Origin: Tieghemiomyces parasiticus
Taxonomy: Eukaryota > Kickxellomycota > Dimargaritomycetes > Dimargaritales > Dimargaritaceae
Reading direction: 5' to 3'
Assembly (NCBI GenBank): GCA_027575765.1
Contig: JANBPT010000038.1
Span: forward strand, 34,504-98,503
DNA length: 64,000 nucleotides
Shown: piece after piece, positions 19,113 to 30,400 of the stretch
How positions within the stretch are numbered: position 1 is the first letter of the stretch
Layout of the letters: the number at the start of each line of letters is the position of its first letter
The notes under the pieces: generated by a model
What the model was told of the DNA's origin: nothing
What the model saw: the letters and a program-made list of their open reading frames with translations, nothing else
Database searches by the model: none
Program-made: the position numbers and the translations under genes

Positions 19113-21749
19113 ATCGGCCGAGGTGTTTTCGCCGCTTGACCTCATGTTCTGTGGGCTCTGCAGCGACTCTAGAAATACGCGGCGTGGCATCGTTCGTTAT
19201 GCTATAAATTTCGACGTTTATTATTGTACAGTAGTTGGTGTTGGAGAGCTTAGTTCGAACATTTCTCCCCTGGTCGCTTCATTCTTATTGACAGCCTGGT
19301 CGGATCCACGCCAGCCCTGCTAAAGCAGTCGTTTGTTTACGCAATGTCATCGCCATGCGCACGTTAAGACATGGACTGTCGGCGATTATGGTAGCAGGAG
19401 CCTCATCTCTTTCGCCCCGTGTGCAGTATCGCCTATGTCCATACAGGCCAACAGGTTTCCCGTGTGCTTCATTACTCCCTATTTGCTTCAGGACCAAGCC
19501 CAACATCCAACGACGGCTATCGTCCCGTCGGCCCTGAGCGCGGACGGGTGAGCCTTGAGCCTCATGCGGCTAGAGACGGGGGGGAGGGGAGACAGTGCAA
19601 GAGTCGAACAAATGGGGTGGTGAACCCTTGCATTCTGAGAACCAGGCGTATTGGCTCGCCGGTGACTCAAATAGCGGCCAGCCCTAAGCCTTATCAATAA
19701 GGGATGGCACGGTCCAGGGTGGCCCGAGGCAAAAAATAATACTATAGTTGGGCGATGCGATGGATCCGCAGGCTCGCCAAGCAAACGGTTGGCATCATAG
19801 GCCAAATCTCGACAAGCGCCAGCCAGCGCAGGCCGCCTTCAACCCATGAGTTTTTGTAGCCCTCTCTCCCCCACCCTGTACCAGCTGGAAGCAGCCCTTC
19901 CGTGAGGCTGTGTGTTCAAGCAACGGGCCGCTTAAGGGATTAGAGAATATACTTTGGTGGTGTAACTCATCGGTCGGTTTTCGGCGGTTATTGATGAGAG
20001 CAGAGCCCTGTCGCAAAAACCGATATGACAGGCAGCCGATGTCAATATATCCTGCCAGTTTTTATCACTGGTCGCAAACTGGGTAGAGGGAAAGGGTCGG
20101 TTCCTATGCCCATCTAAGGTTCACGCCGCTAGCCCACCTCCCTCTCACTCGGGAAACGCCACATCACAGCAATTGTTTTTGGCAGAGCACGCTGCTTTTC
20201 AACTATAGGCAGGGTTAGTGTAGTTAGTCGGCCGCTGAGGCCATGATTCATCCCCTAAGGCGTGCGCTGGGACAGGCGGATTATGTTGAATCGCTGCCAT
20301 CATAGAATTCCTTATAGCCGGTTGGTTAGCGAAACGAGCGTCCTTAGCCCCCAGCCCGACCGCGAAGTACACCTGGCGCGGGTCGCCGCTCAATCGGGGA
20401 GGTAATGCCGGGAGGAGAGTCCGATGTGGGCGTCCCCTGCCCTTACCTGCACACGCTTTGTTCGGGGATAATTTTTTTTACAACACGCGATCCCTCAGCG
20501 CCAAGCCAGCTGTCCGGTAGACCAAATAACTGCCATGGACAACCGGTTGCTGTCCATGAAGTCGGGGGGGGGTGAGAGTGCGGAAACCTCCACCCGGTAT
20601 CCCGTATCCACCGGCTATCGCTGCCCCTGCCCTCGCTGCTTTCCCGGCGACAGGCTGACCTCCACAGTTGATGCTTGCTATGGTCTGCACTGTAGTCTTT
20701 GTCCAAAACGATCCCCCAATTAATCATACCCTTGTTGCGACCGTTCGTAAAGAATTGGCAACAAAGCGATGGACCTTCGATTTACGGGCTCGAGCGCGAC
20801 CAACGTATCACCGCCGCTGTTCTCTCCCCTCCACCGCCATCTGCCGCCGGCATGGTCTGCCCGCCCGCTCTACGGCCCACTTTTAATCCATGTGCTCTGC
20901 ATCGCCTCCCAGGTTTACAACGGGAGGGATCAGCGACGCAGCTGAGCCGACAACGAGTGCAAACGAAGGGAACGGAAGGCGGGTGATGGGTGGAGGCTCA
21001 AACGCACAGGACTTGCCACCCAACGCGTCGATGCTAAGCGGAACGGACGAGTGGGCAAACGCACCCCTCCCCCTTTACAACCACCTCTCTTCCATCGAAC
21101 ACAGCGTGCCGTCGCTAGGCACTCGCAGGCTCAACGGCAAGGTGCCGCCGGCCGTTCAGGCTGTGTCGGCGGCCCCGGGCCTGCGGTCGTTACACCGGTC
21201 CCACCCACCACCCTAGTCCACTAACGCCTCCCTCCCTTTTCCGTAGTGCTCCCAGCCCCCGAAGGTCGCTCGTATGTGCTGCGAGCTGTACTCATTGGCC
21301 GGTCGATTATATTCTTTATGGCCCCCTTCTCTCTTCTTCTCTCTTTATCATTCCCGAAGCCTTTGTTGCGACCCCTTGGTCTACCATAGAAGGGACCCTG
21401 GAGGGGAGAGACATGGGCGTATAGTGTGAGGACGAACGGCCGTGGATGCTATTTAAAGCACGTTGTCCGCCGCCCCCTAGTTAGTCGATATTGCATTGCC
21501 CTGTCGACCGCTCCCTCATCTATCGTTCTCCTTACCTAGGTTTTACGGACTCCTACGCTGCTCCCGGTGCCTGTTCCACTTTTTTTTCAGCTGCCCCTAC
21601 TTATCACTGTGCGTCCCTGCGTACTCCCCGCTCTGCCCTTCTTCAATATAAACCTCGGCGCTCCCTTGCGTTCCTCACTGCCCCTCCATTACCACTGCGT
21701 CTCACACCAGGTACCACCTCTTCGTCCCCCTCCTCCCTGCTCTGTCGCT
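19113..21749. other. Intergenic 2.6 kb with pyrimidine-rich leader
   Basis: No gene is supported. A small ORF from an ATG at 20986 to 21216 (76 aa) has balanced composition but no recognised family. From about 21210 to 21749 the plus strand is C+T-rich. A TATTTAAAG element near 21450 lies about 300 bp before the next start codon and could be its TATA box. Confidence 0.4.
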
Positions 21750-22970
21750 ATGAAGCACTTCAAGGCTTGTCTGCTCGTCGTGGTCGCTGCCGGTGCGGTG
21801 GTCGACGCCACCATCCTGATGGACGTGCCCAAGACCACGGTGAGTATGACGCGCTCGGCCACCCCAGGCTGGAACCACTATGTGGTTACCATTGACCGTC
21901 TGGACCAGATTTTTGCGCCTCACCTAGAATTGGACCTGCTCCACCCACACGTGACGGCCGAGTGGGTGGCCACGCGCGATGTCAGTATCAGCGTCGATGT
22001 GGCCGTGCACACCAGCGGCGAGGTGCTCCTCAACAACAAGCGCCTACATGACGGTATCCAGAACGTCAGCATTGAGAAGGCTACCTTCGTCACTCCGAAG
22101 CTCCAAGACGATCTGCTCATGCAGCTGGGCGTGCGTCACTTGCTGGACCAGCTCCGCGTGGCCAATGTTGAGGTCAGCGCCCAAATTATCACCATCAAAC
22201 GGGAGAGCTCCGGTCGGCCGGCCCAGACCGTTGACAGTCATGACGTGACCCCCCGTCCGACGCCCGATTCCGGTGCCACCGCCACGGGTGACGAAGGTCC
22301 CTACATGCGCGTACTGAAGCTGACCCAGCGCATTACTTCGGTGGAGGGTGTCAAGGTGAGCCAGCAGGAGTATGTCGAGAACATCATCGAGATACACCCG
22401 AACGGTGACATTAGCGACCGTGTCGCTCCCTGCGTCAAGGCGGACCACGACCGCCCGGACTTTACCGTGGACCACTCTGGCGGCCATCTAGCCCGAATCT
22501 CGACCTACGGCCACGGTCACGGCCCGGCTGTCAACGAGCCCCGGCCGGCGGTTGGCCACGAGGCTACTCCGACCACGGCTGAGGGCAATCTCCGTGACGC
22601 CCTTCGCTACGCTGTGGCTGCCCCCGTCCACCACGCTACCACCTTCTGGTCGGGCCTGTCGCCGTTCGTGCGCGTCACTCTCATCGCCGCCATTGCCAGC
22701 TTCAGCATTGTCACCGCCCTGCTCACCATTCCGCTGGTGCTCTACCACCTGTTTGCCTTCTGGTCCGCCCGCCGTCGTCGCAACGCTACCGTTAACCAGG
22801 GCTACAGCTTGTACGGTGACGGTATGACGTCGGCTGAGGATATGGAGGCCGGCAAGCAGGGTGACGTGCCCCCGCCTAGCTATACCAGCGTGGGCGCCAA
22901 GGATCCTAGCTCCGCGCAGCCGACCGAGACCATGCCCCTTACCCGCGGTGATGACACCGCCGAACACTAA
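21750..22970 (+). CDS. Type I membrane protein, unknown function, with PPxY tail
   Basis: A 406-aa protein from the ATG at 21750; the in-frame extension upstream is C+T-rich leader. Residues 1 to about 20 (MKHFKACLLVVVAAGAVVDA) form a signal peptide. An extracytoplasmic region of about 285 residues follows, with few cysteines, some Asn-X-Ser/Thr sites and a His-rich part (STYGHGHGP). One membrane span is seen at about residues 307-337 (VTLIAAIASFSIVTALLTIP), followed by a basic stop-transfer (SARRRRN). The cytosolic tail of about 65 residues contains PPPSY (near residue 375), a PPxY motif of the kind bound by WW domains of Rsp5/Nedd4 ubiquitin ligases. No family is recognised. A cell-surface or endomembrane receptor or adaptor is possible; this is inference. 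Confidence 0.8.
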   Translation: MKHFKACLLVVVAAGAVVDATILMDVPKTTVSMTRSATPGWNHYVVTIDRLDQIFAPHLELDLLHPHVTAEWVATRDVSISVDVAVHTSGEVLLNNKRLHDGIQNVSIEKATFVTPKLQDDLLMQLGVRHLLDQLRVANVEVSAQIITIKRESSGRPAQTVDSHDVTPRPTPDSGATATGDEGPYMRVLKLTQRITSVEGVKVSQQEYVENIIEIHPNGDISDRVAPCVKADHDRPDFTVDHSGGHLARISTYGHGHGPAVNEPRPAVGHEATPTTAEGNLRDALRYAVAAPVHHATTFWSGLSPFVRVTLIAAIASFSIVTALLTIPLVLYHLFAFWSARRRRNATVNQGYSLYGDGMTSAEDMEAGKQGDVPPPSYTSVGAKDPSSAQPTETMPLTRGDDTAEH

Positions 22971-25689
22971 ATCATCTGCGCCGGTACGTGTTCTCACGTG
23001 ACGGCTCAAAAACAGTAATCGAGATAAGGCTGTGCTTTCCGGCCGTCCTCTTTCCCTGGCTGTCGACCCTGTCCTCCGCCAGCAGACCTTCGATTCCCAT
23101 CCCGCTGTTTCCAACGATATGCTTCGCAGCTTTTCTAAATATCTCTATACTTCGACGACCGTAACACTGCCCCTTAACTTAACCGTTCTCCCCTCCCATT
23201 CCCGCACCCTGTACACTTACCAATTTTACCTCGCTCCGGATTAACATGTCCAAACTTTGCTTTTGAATCCGTTACTTGTATGTATCGCTGCCATTTTCTT
23301 TATCCTTCTCGATGAGGTCGCGTATTTTTTACAATAAACTATATATATTTAATCGAATGCTTCTAACGCACGTCTGCCGCCAGTATGGCCTCTTCCGTCC
23401 AAATCAAAATTCTGGAAGCTGGGTGTACAATTGCTAAGCGGCCTCTTAGGGTTGATTGATTTTGATTTTCACCAATAGTTTGTTACTTACGCCTGCATTG
23501 CCAAATTAAATCAAATATCTTGAACCCCTCCCTCGTCAGTGTCACTTTATACAGACTTTGACGATTGGGTATGTATGAGTGTGCCATACAGGTATCTCTC
23601 TCTCTCTCTCTCTCTGGCCATGTAGTCAAAGATGCATTGAAGTTAATCGCTTAGAAATTGATACATCTGAATTTACAAACGATTTTAATATACTAGGATT
23701 GGTACTGAGTCGCCTTCATAGCATCATCCATGACGGCTGGAAGCACTAGATGGCTAGTGTAAATGAACTCGGGTCACGTCACAATTATCCAATAGGGCCC
23801 GCAGGTAATCACTGGCTCCGATTGCTATTTTCGTAACACTGGTTGTGAGGCGTATATACAAGGGAAGGGGTATTGGTCGCTGGTAAGATAGATGATTCTA
23901 CAGTTGGTGGAGTGGTATATACTAGTAGAGGAAAGCGAGTACGGTCCGAGCGCACGGCATATTGGCTGGCGAGGAGTATCCCCCCCATAAATTAGGGTTC
24001 CTTGTCCTCATATTCATAATGTCATATAATGAGTTGTACATCAAAGGGTCATCTATGGTTAGTCCCCAATTGAAACGGAGGACGCACCGCTTATGCGTGA
24101 ATAGTGATAATATCAGGAATCACGTGATGTAATACAACGGTGTTCTTAGTGGTGATATCAGTAATTACACCGTTTCGTGAGTGTGACGCCAAGCTTAGGG
24201 TCCTCCCAGCTCGTAATATATATGTCCGCTGTCCCGATATATAAAAATACAGGCGGGTAGATTGGGGAGGTAGCGAGATAAACTAGAAATAGATGTGACA
24301 GTAAAAACAATGTAAACCACCTATCGAGTATGTGACCCCTATCCAAAGCCACAAGTAATCCATAAATAAATAACCAAACCGTGGTAGGCAGAATTCCGGG
24401 GAATAAAAGGGTTTATTTAAAAGAGAACAAGCGTAGAGAAGTAGGAGTGTCGTTTTTCAAGGGGCATGGGGTGCACCTTATAAGTAGAATAACTGTTGGC
24501 GTATTTGCGTGCGTTCGCGGCTAAGGGAGAGTGCTCTTGGGAGTCCCTGGGCTGGCAGAAGAGTGTGGAGGGCTGGCAGTGGAAGGCTAACGTAGATGAG
24601 TCATGCCGGCGGGTGAGGTCAATCTAAAGCGTTTAGGCAGGCGTCTCGGTGCAGAAGGAATGTGGCCCGGTCCGCAGGAGGTACATCTTAACGCTTGACG
24701 GTTCTTTCGGGTACGCTAAATACGTAACGAAGATAAATCAATAGCCCTGGACATTCATAAGTAGCGAATGTGAGTAAAAATGCTATAGAATGGTGGCCAC
24801 TGCGGCCTACTATAACTATATTTATTTACCAATATATTTCGCATGGCACTTTCCTTAAAATATAATACCAGGCGAAGAAACAATACTAATAAATACGGAA
24901 GTTTTCGACAATGTAAAATAATTTAGAGGAGTTTTAAAAGACATGTAAACTTGGGCGGTGTTTTCAAGGTGTCATTTTATGACTGGAAATAGGCGGCCTT
25001 TTTATATAAAGTCGCCAGAACAAAAATAAGACAAGTATAAACGATAATATGTTATCATAGCAAAATGTGATAAAGTTAAAGTTGTATCCAGGGTTTTGAG
25101 CTATTGCATAACCCGGAACCAGAGTTTGCGAAGCCCAGCAGACAATTGGTGTGCCGCGAGCATCGTGGGTAGGCGGAGAAAAGGAGTCAGAAGGCACCGA
25201 GGGAGCTGCCCTCATCACATACAAAAATATGCGGTGCACTGGGTTTGATGCCGGGTGTAAAGGTTCAAATCTCCTTAGTAGACGACACAGTAGAGTAGGT
25301 CTCCTGTGTTGCCTAATAAGCGGGTGTGCCAATTTCTCCCATGGGACCCACTTCCGACTTTTCCGCACTCGCAGGATTGTCGGTAAAGCCTCCTTTTCTG
25401 GAACGGCTTATCTGACTTCTTTTCAGTCGAAAACGCAGCTTACTTCTTTTCGATATCATAATATTTCTCTTGCCAACCGGACCAGCGCGGTACTAGCAGA
25501 GATTGGGTCAGGGCACTTCGTCGCCCAATTTCGTAGTAAAGGGCGATGATACCAATACTCACCGGTATTTCCTTACAAATAAAAAGTCCGTTCTATAACA
25601 TACCCGGCTTATACTACTTGGTTTAAACATTTTGCTACATTGACTCACTGGCATACTGGAGTGAAAACGAGTCGGATCCTGACAAATGT
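22971..25689. other. AT-rich intergenic, no supported gene
   Basis: About 2.7 kb. The first 300 bp should be the 3' end of the membrane-protein gene. It contains a TC microsatellite at 23595-23615. A 134-codon minus ORF at 24964-25368 has no recognisable domain. Confidence 0.45.
23595..23615. repeat. (TC)n microsatellite
   Basis: About ten uninterrupted TC dinucleotides in non-coding DNA. Confidence 0.95.
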
Positions 25690-26175
25690 AAAGCGGACCG
25701 GTATCGGAGAGCCGGTCCCGCTTTCAAAAGAACCTTCGGGGCGAAGTGGAGTATTCAGAATTAAACAGTCGGCGCAGGGGTATCCGAATCTGTAACGCAA
25801 AGTGGCTTCGGACAACTATTAACGGAGTGTCGCCACAAGAAAATCTACAAACGTGTAGCAACAATCGAGCTTAAAAGAATATTGGTACAAGGTTATACTT
25901 AGAGAAATAGTGCCAACGGATGGCACTATGGGACTGAAAATACGAAAAAGCTGTCAGACCCTGTGTTGCATACTTGGGTCTGGCGTATATACTAGGGCTA
26001 TACTAAAGCGATCTACGATGATTGGTGGAGGGCTTGGATAGGCCCCCGTCTCTTCCAGGCCTCTCCCAGAGGTTGCCCGGTCTCTTTCCTGAGTTCTCTT
26101 TTGTTGGAGGTATAGGCACGACCTATTACAACTCCTCAAAGGCAGAAGCCGGGTTTAGATTCACACAAATGTTGT
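25690..26175 (-). repeat. Dispersed repeat A, copy 1 (LTR-like), inverted
   Basis: The reverse complement aligns by eye along about 480 bp with 61521-62000 and 62830-63310. Shared blocks include TTTGAGGAGTTGTAATAGG, CCAAGTATGCAACACAGGGT, GTTCTTTTGAAAG and CCATC-GTTGGCA. A TATA-like stretch precedes the AAGTATGCAACACAGG core in all copies, which looks like an LTR promoter and start site. This copy keeps many CpGs. It lies about 320 bp upstream of tRNA-Ile. No coding remnant was recognised; the LTR nature is inference. Confidence 0.75.
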
Positions 26176-26493
26176 GGTAAGACGCAGCTAATCGCAATCC
26201 AGTTTTATCAATGTCGGCTGCCAGAGGGCAGTAACCAAAGCCTCTGGGCACCTAGGCCGAGTATATCAATGATCCTGGCTTCCTTTAATCGTAAAAAGGA
26301 AAGTTTCTTGTCTTTATGATAACCAGACATCAGTTCGACGATCGATAGCCAGTATAAAACGGGCCCAAGTCGGGCCCAATGAATAAACGACAGCTTTTTA
26401 CTGATCTTTATATTCCTATAAAAATCGCGCCAATTCTTCATCAAGTCCTATCTTATATGAAGGTTTAATAGACTGCGCACAACACAAATATAG

Positions 26494-26568
26494 GCCCTAT
26501 TAGCTCAGTTGGTTTAGAGCGTCGTGCTAATAACGCGAAGGTCGTAGGTTCGATCCCTGCATGGGGCA
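26494..26568 (+). tRNA. tRNA-Ile (AAT), copy 1
   Basis: Cloverleaf: acceptor GCCCTAT/ATGGGGC, D stem GCTC/GAGC, anticodon stem TCGTG/CGCGA (with mismatch-tolerant pairs) and loop CTAATAA (anticodon AAT), T arm GTAGG-TTCGATC-CCTGC. There is no intron. A run of nine T follows (Pol III terminator). Identical in sequence to the copy at 60598-60672. Confidence 0.95.
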
Positions 26569-27301
26569 GTTTTTTTTTTAAAAAAACGAAAATTATTTTC
26601 TACATTTTATTCTTGCAGATTCGGCTAATGGTGCTTATGAAATAGTCCTCACTCTCAGGTAGTCAGTGGTGGTGGCGCTTTCCTTAGCTACGGTTCCTGC
26701 GGAATTTCGTTTTAGTCATCCAATGCCTCTCTATACCCTGGGTTGAGATGCCATCAAGCCTGAATTACTGGCGGCCGAAGCAGACGGCTTTTACTTTGTT
26801 CTCTACGTGATTGCAGGCCATGGCCTTCTAAAATCAATTATGGTACTGCGGTGGTCGCGTTTGCAATGCATACCAGTTGCCGATTGAGTCACAATGCCAG
26901 TGTTAAGTTCCATCCTTCTTCCTCTTTTAATGAAGCTTGATAGGGGTAAAAAAAATATTGGAAAGATACCAAAAAAAAATCCCCCCGCGTGTTGCGGACT
27001 GCGTAATTCAACATGCCGTGTACGCGGTGGAGACGCTATCCCTCAGTTTTCTACACTTGGGCGACTTCATAACCCATCGATACTTCCTACGTCTCTACTT
27101 GATAGCGGTCACTCCGTTCACCACCTTAACATCAGTTCCCTTCCACTCCTCTCTTTGACGGCCCCCAATTCCCCCCTCTGCAAATCCAACTACGACATCG
27201 TTGCCACGTAGCTCCGCACATTGATTGGCCCAAATCGCGGCGGGCCTCATCCAATCTCTCCACCCACAGCCTTCCCGGCAAGCCATTTCACCCGATTCGT
27301 C
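26569..27301. other. Intergenic, promoter side of the SANT-like gene
   Basis: About 730 bp from the tRNA terminator to the next start codon. The last 200 bp are C+T-rich. No further gene is seen. Confidence 0.45.
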
Positions 27302-28846
27302 ATGACCATTCCGCAGTCGCCCCCGACCACACCGCAGGCCGCTGCATCACCAACCAAATCAGATGCGGGTTCCGTGCGCAAGATCAGGTACGGCGAGTTC
27401 CGCCCCGACCAGCGGTTAGCCCTCCTTCAGTACATTCTCGAGCACCGTGAGCAGTTCCCCCACTACAACCGTAACCCCTTCTACGCCCAGGCCATCACCG
27501 ACCTGGGCCTGAGCGTCTCCGCGGATGTCATCAATGGCTTCGTATCGCGGTCATTTACTGACTTTCGCAACTACAAGAAGGACGTGCACCTCAAAGGCAA
27601 GCCCCGGCGTTGGCCCTACTACGACGTAATTGACCAACTCTTTCAGGATACGGACATGGTCGCCCGTAAGAAAATCGGTACGCCACAGGTCAAATCTAAG
27701 GCAGCGAAGAGCAAAGTTGAAATATCATCGACCTTATCGTCGCCATCGGTTGACTCCTCTTCCGACAACGACGACGACAACCACGGTACGGACAGGGACG
27801 CCGATAAACTGAGTGAACTCACAGACAAGTCCGCCCCCGCCACGCCCTGCACGAATTTGGCCAACGGCGGTACACTGCGGGTTCAGGCAGCGGCTGACTC
27901 CCAGCCAGGTGGTCCTTGCATGACGCCCACCAAAAAGCGCACAAAGGTGACCAAGACCGCGCTGACTTCCGAATCCGATGCAGGTCCCGCGGTCAGGGAT
28001 TCCACCAACGGCGTGAGTGACCCCACCCCTGGCAAGAAACCCAAGAAAGTCCGGCAAGCCGGCGAAGGTAGCACCCTGACGACGAAGGCCAAGACATCCA
28101 AAACCAACGATAGTGCCTCCCCCGAACCCCCTACCCCTGCGGAGTCTACCTCCATATCTGCGAATGGCCACGGTCTCACCAAAAAGTCTAAAAAGCCCCG
28201 GCCGGTTTCTGATGAGAAAGTGTCCAAAGTGGCGACAGCCCCTGTCGAATCCCCAGCGGTCGACGCCGTAGCCACTAACGGTAGCGGTCCCCCGCTCACC
28301 AAACCCGCCAAAAAGTCTCGTGCCAAGAAGGAGATGAAGGCGCTGCCCACCGCTATTGAGGCCACCGTTGTCGTGCCTGTAGTCGCGACGTCCGACCTCG
28401 CCGTTTCAAAAGACCACACACCTGCGGTCCTGGCCACTCAAAAAGTCCAGCCGCAGCCCAAGATCAAGGCGATACTTCCGCCGGTCATGGCGGCTGCCGA
28501 GCCGGACTCCGCCATCCCGACCCAGACCAGGAAGCTTGTCAGGCCCCCCGCCACATTCGACCAGTCCCCGTTGGCGGTACCGGCCGAGGCCCAGACGGAC
28601 CTTAAACTGGCCAAATGGATGAAAATGTACTACAAAGCCCAATTCCGCGAGTCCAAGGCCCGCAAGCAAGCCCTTGATTTTCAAGCCCGGTGGTATGAGG
28701 ACCAGATGCAGTCCCACTCCAACGTCGACGCCATCGCCACTCTCACCGCTGCCGTCGAGAGCCTCAAACGGCAGGTGGCCGAGCTCACCGCTGAGGGCTC
28801 GGCAGCACGGAAGAAAGTCCGTCGGACGAAGAAGGAGTCCACGTGA
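27302..28846 (+). CDS. Lysine-rich, nuclear-type protein with Myb/SANT-like (trihelix/MADF-type) N-terminus
   Basis: A 514-aa single-exon protein from the ATG at 27302 (MTIPQSPPTT). Residues about 25-115 look folded: FRPDQRLALLQYILEH, then FYAQAITDLGLS, then SFTDFRNYKKD and the ending PRRWPYYDVIDQLF. The last block resembles the closing helix of trihelix/MADF-type SANT-like DNA-binding domains (W-PYYD-h-h). This is a tentative call. Residues about 120-430 are disordered, Ala/Pro/Ser/Thr-rich, with recurrent basic clusters (KKRTKVTK, KKPKKVR, KKSKKPRP, KKSRAKK) that would serve as nuclear localisation or nucleic-acid contacts. The C-terminus has a short coiled coil (TLTAAVESLKRQVAELTAE) ending in KKVRRTKK. 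The expected role is chromatin- or DNA-associated; no orthologue was recognised. Confidence 0.75.
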   Translation: MTIPQSPPTTPQAAASPTKSDAGSVRKIRYGEFRPDQRLALLQYILEHREQFPHYNRNPFYAQAITDLGLSVSADVINGFVSRSFTDFRNYKKDVHLKGKPRRWPYYDVIDQLFQDTDMVARKKIGTPQVKSKAAKSKVEISSTLSSPSVDSSSDNDDDNHGTDRDADKLSELTDKSAPATPCTNLANGGTLRVQAAADSQPGGPCMTPTKKRTKVTKTALTSESDAGPAVRDSTNGVSDPTPGKKPKKVRQAGEGSTLTTKAKTSKTNDSASPEPPTPAESTSISANGHGLTKKSKKPRPVSDEKVSKVATAPVESPAVDAVATNGSGPPLTKPAKKSRAKKEMKALPTAIEATVVVPVVATSDLAVSKDHTPAVLATQKVQPQPKIKAILPPVMAAAEPDSAIPTQTRKLVRPPATFDQSPLAVPAEAQTDLKLAKWMKMYYKAQFRESKARKQALDFQARWYEDQMQSHSNVDAIATLTAAVESLKRQVAELTAEGSAARKKVRRTKKEST

Positions 28847-29306
28847 GAAGGCTACATATATATGTGTATGACTGTTTGCCATCATTACTTGGATTCTTTA
28901 CTGCCCGCCAGCGTTGCTTTGTTAACCTAATGTATGATCCTCGAACCCCGCCGCCCTTTCAACCATGACATTGTGTTGCGCCGATCTAATTCCATCCGCC
29001 TTTACCCCATTATCTGTCTCCTCCCTTTTCCAAAGTTCTTTAGCCTGTCCTCTCTCCCCACTTCCTTTGCTTGGATGATACTGATACTTTGACGTTGTGC
29101 TTTTACTCTGAATGAAACCAAAAATAAATCAATTTAAAAACCTTCTAATATCCCGACCCAGCGCCTCCAATACTATCTAATGAATTCGCAATGCGCGAGA
29201 GAGAAGAAACCGCCAAGGCGGAGGTGTCGTAAAGACGTGATCATGGTTCGAATTGCTATTCGTTAAACTGGGCGACCAAAGTTGCCTAGAGATCCTTGCA
29301 ACTGTC

Positions 29307-29755
29307 CTACAGGGACGGGCAGTCGAGACAGATTTCCATGGCCGGCCAGTTCACCAAGCGCAGACCCTTTGGCTTGAGGAGACTAGGTAGTCCCTGGATA
29401 ATATCGCTCTCCTCCGTAGTGGCCCAAGGAGGAAGTTCTACCCCCTCGAAGGTTTGCTGACAGGTCGTGGACGGGACACCAAAGTGCATCATGGTCCCCA
29501 CGAGCAGCGGGTACTAGGTGTCCTACTGGATATTGATATGTACATCCATACGGCGTAAGAACTGGTTAAGGAAAGGCACATTATAGTTGGCAATGGCCAT
29601 GACCATGAACTGGGTGAGGACAGTATCCCACCCGTGCTGGTGGCCAGAAGGCCTCCTGGTTGGCCCCTCGGCCACACCGGCAACCTCCTTCTTCCAGGAG
29701 GTGGATATCGGTTAAGGACCCGCTCCCACACTCCGGTAGGCGTTCCTGCCATATC
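29307..29755 (-). pseudogene. Possible decayed coding fragment, unknown family
   Basis: One minus-strand frame reads plausibly as protein for about 150 codons (FMVMAIANYNVPFLNQFLRR, later SDIIQGLPSLLKPKG) but contains three in-frame stops. The last 65 codons are open and end in a stop at 29307. No start, splice pattern or family is recognised. It may be a gene relic or chance. Confidence 0.25.
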
Positions 29756-30079
29756 ACCACCATAATCATGGGGGGGGGGGCTAGGCCTAGGCTGACAGTA
29801 ACGTCTTCCGCGTCCCTTTTCGTTTTCCTCCGTATTTTACATCCAGATGTCTACCTTCCGCAGCCTTTCTGGTGTAACTAAACCATATCCTCACGGTCGC
29901 TTCTTAAGCCCCCACCCCCGTCCCGAGCTTTTTAGCCCATTAGGCGCCTCAATCTGTTCAATTAAAGTCCAAGCTGCCCTCTTAACCAAGGCGCTCGGGT
30001 ATGCTGTGTAAACACTACCAGTTGGCCAACAAAATCGAGGAGAGAAGGACATGGGTTGCCGAGAGCGTCAGAGAAGGGG

Positions 30080-30096
30080 TATATATATATATATAT
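30080..30096. repeat. (TA)n microsatellite
   Basis: About eight TA dinucleotides, followed by short AGAT repeats. Confidence 0.9.
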
Positions 30097-30400
30097 AGAT
30101 AGATGTAGATTAATAGCCTCTCGTTTGAAGTGCGTAGCGCCCATGGGACGTTTGGAGAAAGCAGAGGCGGAAAAGGGAAGTGGGATGGAAAAACACACAC
30201 ACAGTTCGACAGAGAAAGACCATATACAACATCATGCGCAAGAGGACGTTCAATAACGGAGGGATAATTTGAACGAGGTACCGTAACAACTCGGTAAGTA
30301 GACGTGTGAAGGATAAAGAGCTGATAACGAAGGGCACAGTGAAATGATGGACACGGACGACCATCCTTACCACTACGGGGCACCTCTGAGCCGATTACGC

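Larger units (their letters stand above)
28847..30400. other. Intergenic with a possible decayed coding fragment
   Basis: About 1.55 kb between two convergent genes. The minus strand at 29307-29755 has a coding-like but stop-interrupted stretch (listed separately). A TA microsatellite lies at 30080-30096. Nothing else was recognised. Confidence 0.45.

Noticed and set aside
22044..23114. Two long minus-strand ORFs opposite the type I membrane-protein gene
   Set aside because: The sense strand has a signal peptide, membrane span and matching codon bias; the antisense translations are Gly/Arg/His-rich without domains.
25255..25330. B-box-like GGTTCAAATC suggesting a tRNA
   Set aside because: No acceptor or anticodon stem could be built around it.
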